From NCBI GenBank assembly GCA_963693085.1, contig OY856410.1, positions 1,333,619,804 to 1,333,683,803 on the forward strand: 64,000 nucleotides of DNA, written 5' to 3'. The stretch's first letter is position 1, and each line of letters opens with the position of its first letter. A program made the translations under genes and the position numbers. Below are positions 45,200 to 55,887 of the stretch, one piece after another. The notes below the pieces were generated by a model that saw only the letters and a program-made list of their open reading frames with translations, was not told where the DNA came from and searched no databases. This DNA comes from Alisma plantago-aquatica (taxonomy: Eukaryota > Streptophyta > Magnoliopsida > Alismatales > Alismataceae).

Positions 45200-47011
45200 G
45201 AGATTGGCCTTTAATCTCCAAGTAAAGAGTTGCAGTTAGCAGAGGATCATTACCATAGTTATTGGCTTTTAGGGACTGTATCACAACCACATGTTATAGA
45301 AAGGGTATTATTTTAGATGGAGGGGGTAAAGGAAAAAAGACAAATATACAAATGTTGTTTTAACAATTAAGGGAACATGGAGGAACCCACATTACTAAGA
45401 ACACCCATTCTTTCTTGAGGCTTCTGCCTAGACTTCTCAACCAGAGCAGACCTCTAAAATGTTGGCAATGACTTAGTGTGCCTCTTCAAAAGGAAAAACA
45501 CCAAGTTATGTTAGTTAGTGGCAAAAAACAAACAAATAATTTACTAACTAAACTGGTAGAACAAAACACCAGGCTATATTATACTTAGTACCAAAAACAA
45601 AACATTCAAAAACAACGCAGTGAGAAAATAGAACATCACTCGTAGAAGTAACGCACCTCAATAGGTACATAAGTGGGTCGCTTGGGCCTCCCTACATTAA
45701 GGCAAGGCAGAGGGTATGGCAAGGCAGAGGGTCTAAATACTTGAGCTCTATCTGATGATGTTTTCTAAAATAATCAGAGACAAGTAGTGTCAGGATATTA
45801 CTTGTTTCATTCTAACAACTCAAATGAATTACCCAAAAAGCAAGATCTGAGACCTCAAGTGATGTGAAACCTCAAGATAAACATCGATGTCGCCTATATC
45901 TATGTGAGGGCACATATCTATAAGAAACTTGGAACAAATTTCCTTGGAAAACAAAAATTATTTATGCAAGGCAGATCTATGCTTTCAGGCAATGGATGGA
46001 CGTATCACATTATTCCCAAAAACCATGTACATATAAAAAATAGCCTTGCCTAAAAAGTAAAGATTTCAAAAAAGTATTACTTCATAACAAATTGCCCTAA
46101 AAAGAACCAATAAATATATGAATAGTCTCATTTAAAATGTTGCAACAAGTAGTCTAGGATTCATCAAAATGTTGTCTGGAGCTTGAAGATTGTAGTGTGG
46201 TTGCTAGAATCTTGATCCCTATAGTGTTAAGATATCCTGCAACATGTGATCAAGTAATGAAAGAAAAATTCATATGCCATAAGAAATATATCATGATCTG
46301 ACATGATGCAAGTTGGATATGAAGCCCAAAAATATGAAGCACCTGCAATATGCATTCCTACTTATATAAGCAATTGCATTCCAAGATATTATCAAACAGA
46401 ATCAAACTTGCATAGGTTGGGAAATAGAAAATCATGGTATACGATGTGTGGCTGCCATAAAAAAGGGACAATTACCCTTTTACTGCATTAGTTTTTACAT
46501 TAAAAAAGAATTATTCAGTCCACATCACCCATCCACATTAGTTGTAAATTTTGAAAATCCAAACCATAATAATCCATTTACTATCTGAGTAATTGCAAAA
46601 TGGAAAGAAATGGATCAAATAATCGTAACTCATTTTCAACTAAATTTTTCATCTGTACCCACAAACAAGAAGCTAAAACACTTCTCATAGCTAAAAACAA
46701 CAAACCAATCATAATGTGTGTATCATCCATAATACTAAGATTATCCATAACAAAATTAAAAGTAGTTAAAAAAAAATAGGATTTGTTATTTGGCAACATT
46801 GTCTACGACAATGGACATGAAACACCATTACTTTGGATCGGCATGTACAAATAACAAATTGGATTAAATAAAAACAACTATAGCTCTCCTTCCTTTAGGT
46901 AGTATCCAAGAATGCAATTAAATTTAAACTTCATGTCATGCAACAAATGGAAACAACTTTAGATACTACTTTTGTTTTCAATTATGTAACAGTATAAGCA
47001 ATACTTTATGC
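45200..47011. other. CACTA interior, no recognised gene
   Basis: AT-rich with only short frames. No conserved transposase domain was seen, so the main TNP2-type transposase is either lost or decayed beyond reading. Confidence 0.4.
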
Positions 47012-47741
47012 TCACCTTGGCAACGTATGTGTTTTTGGCCATGCTATGACGTTGCCAACAACATCATCAATAGATTGATATTGATCATAAGGTCTAACTA
47101 GAGGATAATTACCCAACAAAGCAACCTCTACAAAAACAGCAACAAGTGATGAGCCTAAAATTGCACCTCCCACCCTTTTCATGAGGTCAACCTCAGAGAC
47201 TCGACCGAATTCAATTCTAGCATCTGAATCTATAAAACTCAGTAGATACACATCCTAGAAACAAAATACAGTTTACATAACAAATTTATATAAACGTAAA
47301 ATGAAATGTAATTCACAGTAATACAAACATACTTGTCCCTTCTTAAATGATGAATGTCTTATATGGAGTTGAGTTTGCATTGATAAGTTTGTCTGCACAA
47401 TTATTTTATTTTTGTCATAAGTCCATAAAAGTCAACATGGAAAATAATTGATACCACACATCTTGTTTAAAATGTATTCATACTTGGCCAGTGCCAACAT
47501 GTTGTGCTTGACCGTTTCCTGCTCTAGTTAAGGCAAGTAACTCCTCTGATTTTCGGTTGAATTCATCCTTTTGTTCTTGAAGTTTTGCATCAAATTCCAA
47601 CCGTTGTTCTTCAATCCTATCCTGGAAATGCTTCCTTTGTGCTTCTTCAGCTTCTCAGGATTTACGGTTCTTGCCCCAGATATCAGAAGGTGATGGTCCA
47701 AGTCCATAACCACGAACATATCCTGGTCTCTCTTCTCCCAT
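47012..47741 (-). pseudogene. CACTA-associated protein (plant transposase_24, Ptta/En/Spm type), two exons
   Basis: The first exon (47741-47484) opens MGEERPGYVRGYGLGPSPSD with WGKN, the signature of the plant Ptta/En/Spm transposase_24 family, and continues into a coiled coil of E, K, Q and R residues. A donor GTATGA and an acceptor TTTCTAG bound an intron at 47255-47483. The second exon (47254-47012) has FIDSDARIEFGRV, then LVRPYDQYQSIDDVVGNVIAWP, the usual end of these proteins. A TGA after GKNRKS breaks exon 1. Upstream exons that should encode the N-terminal half lie to the right but are not recognisable. The protein normally binds the subterminal repeats of CACTA elements. Confidence 0.7.
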
Positions 47742-47783
47742 ATCTTATCATCTTATTATTTTGATAGTACCACAAATTTTATG

Positions 47784-47871
47784 ACAAGAAGGATTCATCT
47801 AAAAATTGTAAATTTTCTAAATGAGTTACAAGAAGGATTCATCTAAAAATTGTAAATTTTCTAAATGAGTT
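47784..47871. repeat. Perfect 44-bp tandem duplication
   Basis: Units 47784-47827 and 47828-47871 appear identical, indicating a recent local duplication. Confidence 0.9.
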
Positions 47872-48902
47872 ATGTGAGGTTATTATTCTCTGACCTATAT
47901 GTAAATGGGATAGATTCCTGCCACTTTAGTTTTATGAGTACATGACACTATGTTTGAAATACTTTTTAAAAGGATAAAAGAACATACTTATAATAAGGAC
48001 CCAGACACATTCTAATCATTTTGAATTGAATCAGAAAATGAACAGGAGCCTGGGTCCTATCCGCCAGTATCAAAGGAGAATTCGTAAACCTCAAAACCAC
48101 CAACATGGTTTCCAAACCTACAACTCAGCTTCTAAAAGCTCACCTACTAGAAACCTTTAGAACATATACAGCCAGAAAGTATTAATAATTGCATGTATCA
48201 ATGACTGCAAAGTCTATCATGCATCTTGCTTGACACATTAAAGAGAGACATGTTCAGTTGTATTGGCCCAAGTAAAAAGCAATCCCTATTAGGGATAGGT
48301 CTAAATCTTACTCACAAGCACTATTTGGCAAAGGAGAGAAGCCCATCAATGCCTAGTACGACTCTGTGCCCTACAACTTTGTGCATAGATAAATTGGTTG
48401 TACACTACAACTTTATCCATAGCTTAGACCAAATAGCTACCGAACTACATCTAATAGCATCAAAGATCATCTCCTTAAGTTATTTATTCTTCTATATAGG
48501 TTACAAGTGTTATTACCCTAAAATAAACATATTTATGATTTGGCTAATGTTGCACTCCATTAGTCTGAAATGTACTTATCTCAACTTGAGCCATCAAATC
48601 CTGTATTTAATGTTGTACAAAGAGATTTCCATGAACCCACAAAGTTCACTTTGCCTACCTCATCTACAGAATGCTCCAAAGTATCCCACCAAATATCATA
48701 GTGCCTCCTCGTCACAATGAAAAGTCTGGCTGAACTTATAACATATATGGTACATATTTGTGTCATTAAATATCATAATATTGAACATTTGTCTTACTTA
48801 TCAGTCAATAATGCATTATCAAATGTGTGCCTTATATATGTTTCACAACTAAAGCTTAGCATAGCCTTAAGAAATCAATTTCTACTAAATTTTTTATGTT
48901 TC
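47872..48902. other. CACTA interior, no firm gene call
   Basis: The longest frame, plus strand 48226-48720, shows no recognisable domain. The rest is AT-rich. Confidence 0.35.
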
Positions 48903-49003
48903 AGGCATGAAAAAATTCAGCTTGATGGTTTTAAGTATGCGGTCCTTCCAAAAGGGATGTATGTTGAGCATCTTTTCATCAAAATTCTGCTTGAACCTGA
49001 ATG
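48903..49003 (+). pseudogene. Short exon-like fragment, possibly cytochrome P450-derived
   Basis: After a good acceptor (TTTATGTTTCAG) one exon-like frame reads HEKIQLDGFKYAVLPKGMYV, then about 12 more residues ending LEPE and a stop. A DVxLxG..IPKG pattern followed by a short segment ending DPE is typical of cytochrome P450 after the K helix. The match is short and lacks both ExxR and the heme cysteine. If real, it is another gene piece carried in the CACTA element. Confidence 0.25.
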
Positions 49004-49878
49004 ATCACATGTAATGCACCTGGTATTACTACTGATTTTGTTAATTTTTGAGTCAAGTATTTTCTTGCAAATTACAAAAAAATATCCGAAGCAACATTTC
49101 TATTTTTACTATAAATATAATGGATTTTTCTGAGTATGTGCTTTGCTATCGCCTAGCTTATTATCTAATTCTAGTTTCTACTAGCAGCATCTACTGGATG
49201 CAGCTTTACATATAAGAACTCTAATACAAAATGAAATACTATTCCATTTTTTCATGTTCCAATTAACATGACATTGGATGTTCAACACTTAGAGAGAAAA
49301 AATCTAACTAATATGTATGCGTTGCTCTCCCTAAATGCATCTGTTGTAGGTCAAGTCTTCATGGTTGATACTAACATGGGAATATTTGATATTGGCCTTG
49401 CATAGGCATCAACAACAACTATTTACAATTCCCACTGATTTCTCAGCAACCCAACCTACCAAAAAACTTTGAAAATACTGATATCATATGTTGATCTAGT
49501 CAAACTTCCTATTGGTGATGTCGAACCATTATTAACAACTTGGCCAGAAGTCTAGACGGAAGCCTGATCGGCAACTTGAAAATACATATATCATTTTTAC
49601 TGTGGCCGAGAAGCCTGGCCGAAAGTCTAGCTTCATGGCATGAACCTGGTTTGTGTAGATATATGGGGTGGATCAAACACCCTAACTAGATAAGGGAGTT
49701 GTAGAATAGGGTGCGTTGATGGTTACCTGAAGAGATTGATCGGAGTACTCCCTCAATCAAGCTCGCCGACGCCAGAGGGGCAGATTGAGTCTTGCTTCGA
49801 CTGGGCTAGGTCCAAAATGGCGGAGGAGGAAGAATAAATGAGTATGCTTCGATCGGTTGGGACTCATCGGCGGGCGTC

Positions 49879-49951
49879 GGCAACTTGGCAAACTGCGGCC
49901 GACAACTTGGCACTCTGCGGCCGGCAACTTGGCACTCTACGGCCGGCAACT
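49879..49951. repeat. 22-bp minisatellite, 3.3 copies
   Basis: Units 49879-49900, 49901-49922 and 49923-49944 plus seven bases of a fourth are built on GGCAACTTGGCACTCTGCGG. It lies in the GC-rich segment about 400 bp inside the right CACTA end. Confidence 0.9.
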
Positions 49952-50179
49952 GGAACACAGACGCAAGACGCGATCCACCAAGAGCTAGGGCATGATCTCC
50001 TCCATGCACTGATCTATATGGAGAGGGAAGAAGTCGCGCAAGGAGAGAGCGATAGATGGATATTGTCGGGCTGAATTAGGGAGAGAGTGGGATCTATCAT
50101 AGTGATTTGGAGCGCGAATGGTAAAATTCAAAGCAAGAAAGTCCATATTGCGTTGGCAAATTACTTTCTAATTTGGTAT

Positions 50180-50363
50180 GGCAATTTAAGTTTGCCACTA
50201 ATTAAAAATACAAATGTCTTTAATGTTAAGTCCTTTTTAGAAACTCTATAATAGGTGGTTTAGAGGCATTTTAATTAAAAATGTTTTTATATTAGAAAGA
50301 TAGTGGCTTTTTTTATAAATTCCACTAGAATAAATGCCACTAATGGGAAATTTTGTTGTAGTA
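50180..50363 (-). repeat. Right terminal and subterminal repeats of CACTA element
   Basis: Contains TAGTGGCTTTTTT, TTCCACTAGAATAAATGCCA and the terminus TTTTGTTGTAGTA. On the minus strand the end reads TACTACAACAAAA. Confidence 0.65.
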
Positions 50364-50980
50364 GGGGAAAGGCGAAGGGGGGGGGAGGCGTTAGGGGGCG
50401 ATGGAACCATCGCAGAAAGGGCGAGACGAAAATGGACTTAGATCTCGAAAACCAAGTTATGAACCAGAATCCCGCCCCTCGTGGGATTGGGAGAACCCGG
50501 GTTAGGGGGTTATGTTATCCCAAAATGGGGGTTTTTCACGGTTGTGAACCAAACCAAAATCAACCTCAAACTGGCACTTGTTTGGCAGGGTTGACACATA
50601 AAGACAAGGCCAAACTAGGTTTCGGTCTCGTGCCAAATGTAGGCTTAGAACCCATGCATATCAAGTGCCATAAGATTCACTCAAATGTTGCATCTCGATA
50701 AAGAAAGAATGCAAAATGGACACAATTTCCTCAATATGACAAAACAAACTAAAGACATTTCTAATAAGAGGTTATCAGTTCTACTAAAAAAAGCATGTTA
50801 CAACTATTTATCACATTTCTGGTGATAAATGAGTGCATCACACCTGGGTCAACCAAAACGAAAAATATGTAGATGCAAATATGTCAAAATTGAATAGTTC
50901 CATCTGACCTATCATGACTAGTGGGTTAACCACTCATTTCGAATGACTCATGGCATATAATCTAGCCATTGTTTGTCATC
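50364..50980. other. Sequence outside the CACTA right end
   Basis: A G-rich start (50364-50410) then AT-rich sequence. The plus-strand frame 50303-50701 crosses the transposon border and is not supported as a gene. Confidence 0.35.
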
Positions 50981-52060
50981 ATTATCATCCTCAGGTTTTT
51001 TTTATCCTGAAGACCCTTCTTGAGTGTCTGACCACATCCTTTTCCGCCAGCCTTACTATACTACTATTGTTGTGAGCCCTACTAGATCTACCTCAATTGC
51101 TATGTAGCTTCATGGTTATGCATGGGACAAGACCATTTCATGCCTAACCTGGCCACATTGAAGCATGCCCTTGTCCTATATTGTGGCCTAGACGGCCTTG
51201 TTAATGACATAGAACCTGGACTGTTCACCCTAGGTGGAAGAAAACTACAATCTCTCCCTTACTAGGAGAACACTGTGAGTAAACATATGTACTTGATTTA
51301 AAAACCACCAACCTATTCTGTGACTATTGGTATTTTGGCATAGAAAACCTTGACTTCTTATAATTGTTTGATTGTTGTCCCTAAACTAAGCTTACCTCTT
51401 CCTTAAAATAGCCTCTCATTGGTCCATAGCTATCCTCTCCATCCTCCTAATAGACTCCACAAAGATGGAAACCTTCTCATGTGACTCCAAATCTGACACT
51501 ATCTGTGCCAACTTGATGTTCAAACCCTTCTCAAAACCACTAATCACCTCCTTCTATATGGATGCCATGTGGGGATAGAAACTAAATGACTCCATAAACT
51601 TAGCCACATAATCATTCACTTACATGACCCTTGGTGTAACTGGTCAAATAGAGACATCTTTTCCTCCATTTCTATGTCTCAAAAAAGTAGTTGCTGACAG
51701 ACTCCCATCAAACCTATTGAATCACTTCACATGGTCTCTTTTATTCTTCAATGGCCCACTAGTAGAGTATACTACCATTTAAAAGAAATATTGCATGATT
51801 AATCCTATCTTAATAATATTCAGGATCATAAAGACCTTATCTATCTCCATTAGCCACATATTCTCATCTTCTGGGTCCACTGTGTTCACATAATCGGTGC
51901 CCCCCACACACTTGAACCTATTAAAGGTCTTTCTCAGACCTTGTGACTCAACATTTGGAGCAGGTTCCCCAATGGCGGTATAGGTTTCCTATCAGCCAAA
52001 TGCATGATGGTCATTGTTAGCTATCCAAAAACTAATTGAAAGGATGGATTAGCTAAGGTT
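50981..52060 (-). pseudogene. Gag remnant of Ty3/gypsy element G
   Basis: Minus-strand pieces carry FNRFKCVGGTDYVNTVDP and WLMEIDKVFMIL (about 51990-51800), matching the start of the retrotransposon gag domain in chromovirus-type elements, where an F.G..DP...W...E..F pattern is usual. Further on, a degenerate zinc-knuckle stretch with LQCGQVRHEM lies near 51170-51120. Many stops and frameshifts interrupt it. The primer site 230 bases upstream supports the assignment. Nothing of pol is present before the CACTA border. Confidence 0.6.
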
Positions 52061-52290
52061 GTTGGATCAAAAGGATCTAAGATGGGCTGATCTAGCCCCA
52101 TCCCTAATATGCTTCCCTTTGGTACTCATCTCTTACCACCACTTCTAGGGACCACATAACTAATCTCAGCATGTTCTTCATGCTCTCTAGACATATCTGC
52201 ATAACTACAAACCATGGTTAGATATGTAAGATACATAACAACATACATAAAACCAAAGTCCTATGTCCCTATAGACTTAGGGAACCTAAA

Positions 52291-52302
52291 GCTCTGATAC
52301 CA
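52291..52302 (-). promoter_or_regulatory. Primer-binding site of element G, tRNA-iMet
   Basis: Minus-strand TGGTATCAGAGC, exact plant iMet primer sequence, six bases inside the LTR edge at 52309. Confidence 0.8.
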
Positions 52303-52308
52303 CCAAAT

Positions 52309-52464
52309 TGTGGCAATCCACCACACTTAACAAGATTACTCAAAACCCCAAAACATTGATAAAATACTAATTAACCATATTATCAAAAAGGTATATTATT
52401 AAACTCAGATAAAAATTTGAAAGATTCCATAAAAATATTTATTGAAAGGTCCAAACATCACATA

Positions 52465-52505
<41 letters not shown>

Positions 52506-54028
52506 CATGGAAATTACATGTGCTTTGTGGCCTCATCAACAACCTACATACAAAAATGTCTCTCTAGAAAATTACAACATTAAATCATTTCATGACATAC
52601 AACCAAAATCTCAAGTCAATTTACATCATATACAAATCCCCATGCCCAAACTAGAGAGTATAGGGACGAGTTTAGGAATCTTATAAGAACCACACCAACC
52701 TCTCAGTTTTAGTGGTCTCCAAATTGAGACTCCTTCCTACTATGAGTCCTTTGACCATGTCGTTGATCCACTAAAAAGGGTATGAAAACCCACAAGGTGA
52801 GACCCCAAGTCCCAACAATATGAGATAACATCCATTAATATTTCTTGCTTACAACCAAGACATGAAATTAAATAAGTAAAGAATATATTATTATAGGTTA
52901 GAGATCTATTCATAGTCTATACAATGAACATATACAAGTAAAGGTTCATGTACATATTAATGAATATGTGAGGATTTGAATCGCATATCATATTAGTAAG
53001 AAGAGAAAAGAAATAGTTATCACTCAATGTGATTTTCCAAATAACCTCAATATATATATATTGCATGGTTGGGTTATATATTTTATTAAGCACTATTTAG
53101 CTTGAGGGGTACACTCAAACTATTAGATAACCACTTTGAAGTCACAATCATCCCCATATAAGATTGAAGATAGCTTGAATCCTAAAGATATCTTCCCCTC
53201 AATCAGTACGAGTGACAAACTGTAACGGAAAAATGACCCAACCTGCTAAAAACCAAACCTGGTCCGTCCTGGGTACCCAAGATGCAACACCAAAAGTAAG
53301 GTTTAGAGACTCAAATCCAACTGTTCTCCATCACATAAAATCCAAGACATTGTCTCAAACACTCTCTATAACCTTGAGATCTAGATGACAAAGTTAAACC
53401 CTCTCTGCACCCACATATACTGAATAGTATATGGCTGTAAGATCCTTTTCGATTACTCCATTTACTATCCAACAATCTCAGACACTGAGATAGTTATATG
53501 GTTATAGGACACTACGTTATTAAGGTTACATTTGATTAATTAAGCTAATCAAGTATTTTTACTACATGATTAAAGTTTCATACAAGCTCCATGGATAATC
53601 TTCTAAAATAAAACATGGATTGCAACTTCAGAAGATATAAAACATATAAAATAGTTCCATGTTACTCCATCATGGTGAATTTATCCATCCTTCAATATAA
53701 ATAGGACCAATCTCAAATTAGGGCGCAATAAAAGTTTGATTAGTGATTTAAACCATAATAGTGACAACTCCCTATAGGAATCACATTAGCATCTGAATTT
53801 GTAGAGAGACAAAAAGCCACAAATGGGGTAGCACCCAAAATTTCAGCTTCAGATTCCAATGGATGTGAAACTTATACTATTTCTAAGAATTAAACCAAAA
53901 TGAGTTCAAAACCTAGGATGGATGATAAATTTCCATTACTAGAATCACATCTAATAATTATTTCAGCATTGCAACAATTAAAGGAAACCTTAGTAGTTTC
54001 ATAAGATTACTAACATACGTCAAGGACT
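52309..54028 (-). repeat. 5' LTR of element G, right border uncertain
   Basis: Starts TGTGGCAATCC next to the primer site. No second copy is in the window, so the far end is a guess: ACA at about 54028 is the best candidate, just before a change in composition. AT-rich, no genes. Confidence 0.4.
52466..52505. repeat. TA-rich microsatellite
   Basis: TATATA repeats with single interruptions, inside the LTR of element G. Confidence 0.85.
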
Positions 54029-54079
54029 GACATGTGGGTTAGAGTTCCCTTCCCTAGATACCAAAAAGGCATAGTCTCA

Positions 54080-54490
54080 ACTCAATCACCTACCTCAACT
54101 ACAATACCTACCTCGACCGCGACACCTGCCTGGACCATGACACCTACCTCAATCGTGGTACCTACCGCGATCGAGATTCTAGGCATGGTCGTGTTGAGGA
54201 AAAGGTCAGTTGTACCTATCTCACACATGACACCTCCCTCGATTGTGACACCTATCAAAATTGGTACGTTGGCACAATCGTGTCGAGCCTGGCACGACCA
54301 TTTTGAGGAAAAGGGACAGCTGCACCTGTCTCATCCCCGACACTTTCCTCGATTGTGATGTCTTCCTTAACCACGACGTCCGGCTCAATCACGATGCCTG
54401 CCTTGACCGCGACGTCTACCTCGACCGTGAAATGCATTCGAATGCGACCCCCGACATGACCGTGTTGAGCCTTGACACGCGTAAACCGTG
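54080..54490 (+). repeat. Minisatellite fragment related to LTR B, inverted
   Basis: The plus strand is built of CCTACCTCGACCGCGACACC-like units, the reverse complement of those at 2200-2770, and includes the same TTGTGTTGAGCCTGGCACG-type interludes. It is therefore a piece of a B-type LTR in opposite orientation. The remainder of that element is not visible here. Confidence 0.6.
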
Positions 54491-54516
54491 CGTGCAAACG
54501 CAAGTATACGTATCAA

Positions 54517-55880
54517 TGTAATATAGGCCTTGTGAGGCCCGAGTCGAACTCAGAGAAACGTGAATTTTAGTAGACTGCAACTAACTGGTTGCGATCAGCT
54601 AATCCGATTAAAAGAGTTGATTGGTTTGAAAAAGAAAATAAAATAAAGTGAAAACAAAGAGAGCGAAGATTAAATGTTGGTTTAATCAAATGAGAATGGG
54701 ATTCCTTAGGATTGCCGATTTCACCACGGGGTCTCGTTATACTGAATATCTTGCATAAATAATGTATATTTTATTGAATCTTGGATAAAGAGCCTGTAAT
54801 CAAGATTGCCCGCTTTCACGGTACAATCCACTACCCAAATCTAAGCCAATTCTACTTTCGTAGCAATTTATATCTTAGATTAGGCGCATTAACGATGACT
54901 CTGGGTATCTCTCCACTATCCGTACGTCGCCTAGTCTAAGGAACGCATAAGATGGTGTATAAAAGTGGGTTTTCTGACCTTTAATCCCCTTTCCAGAGTA
55001 ATTATTAGTCTAATGTTTTACCTATGGTCATGAATCATAAGTAAATCATGAAATCTCTACAATTATATATCCAAGAAATGAGAATTCTATATCAATTCAT
55101 GCAAAAATTCAATATAACGGTTCCCCGGGCTACTCCCGAGTCCTAAGGAACAATGGGGATTAGCCCCGCATGGTTAACAATAGAGAATACATAGGAGTAG
55201 AGAAGAAAAACGTGGGAAACATGGAGAAAACTCGTGTAACCCCTGATACGAAGGTGCTCATGGAGAGCCTCCTCGAGAAACGCGCGTTTTGCAGTCTTCC
55301 GGCAGCAAAATCGCCCGTCGGAGGTGCCCAGATCGCTCGGTTGACGGCCTTCGTCTCTTGTCTCCTCTCTCTCTCCCTCCTTCTTTGATGTTTTGCAACA
55401 CCATATGAGATCCCCCCTAGGGCCGTCTGTGCTCTTCTTAGGTCATAGGACCACTTTACGGCTCCGAAAAAGATCAACCGTCGGATTAAAACGCTCCATT
55501 TTAGTGCTGAAAATCGCCACATCCCGACGCTGTCGATAGTATCGACCCAAGGTCGATGGTATCTACCATGATACATGTTGTTCCTTCCAAAATCATGTTT
55601 TGGGGGTGCTTTCTGATAAAATGTCGATACTATCGACACCAGGGTCGATAGTATCGACTCTGGACAATGCAAAAGTGCCTGAAAAAGTGCCGAAACATGT
55701 ATATAAGTCTGGGGATTATATAAAATCATATAAATATGATAAAAGAAGTATAATTTGATGCAAAAAGAGTTTAAAGGCCAACAATAGTGAATTATGCAAA
55801 TATAATCAAGAAAATGACAAATACATGCATAAAATAGATATAAAATAAGTTTATAAAAGTGACTCAAAACCCATGCATCA
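54517..55880 (-). repeat. LTR E: solo or orphan LTR of Athila/Tat type
   Basis: Bounded by TGTAATATAGG on the left and ATGCATCA on the right, followed by AACTCCC, the start of a polypurine complement like those in A and B. So it is a 3' LTR on the minus strand whose interior has been displaced by insertion of D. The end of R-U5 (54530-54560) has the GAGTCGAACTCAGAGAAA wording seen in this class. The 235-codon minus-strand frame 55160-55867 lies inside it and is not a gene. GTCGATAnTATCGAC motifs recur at 55530-55660. Confidence 0.5.
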
Positions 55881-55887
55881 AACTCCC

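Larger units (their letters stand above)
29915..50363 (-). mobile_element. Element F: probable CACTA (En/Spm) transposon, interrupted by element A
   Basis: The right end, read on the minus strand, is TACTACAACAAAATTTCCC, one base from a canonical CACTA terminus. It is followed by subterminal repeats of the TAGTGGCATTT type (50180-50340). The left end (29915-30260) has the same kind of repeats, and its first 26 bases match the right end at about 19 positions. Without the 11.5 kb element A and one target copy it would be about 8.9 kb, a normal CACTA size. It carries transposase-24-like exons and captured gene pieces. The left terminus has lost its CACTA, and no 3-bp target duplication could be confirmed, so the left boundary is tentative. 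Confidence 0.6.

Noticed and set aside
54032..54521. Frames on both strands with D/T/P or V/E/A periodicity
   Set aside because: Artefact of the minisatellite related to LTR B.
55160..55867. 235-codon minus-strand frame, one of the longest in the window
   Set aside because: It lies wholly inside LTR E, has no domain or coding-like composition, and an AT-rich LTR can hold such a frame by chance.
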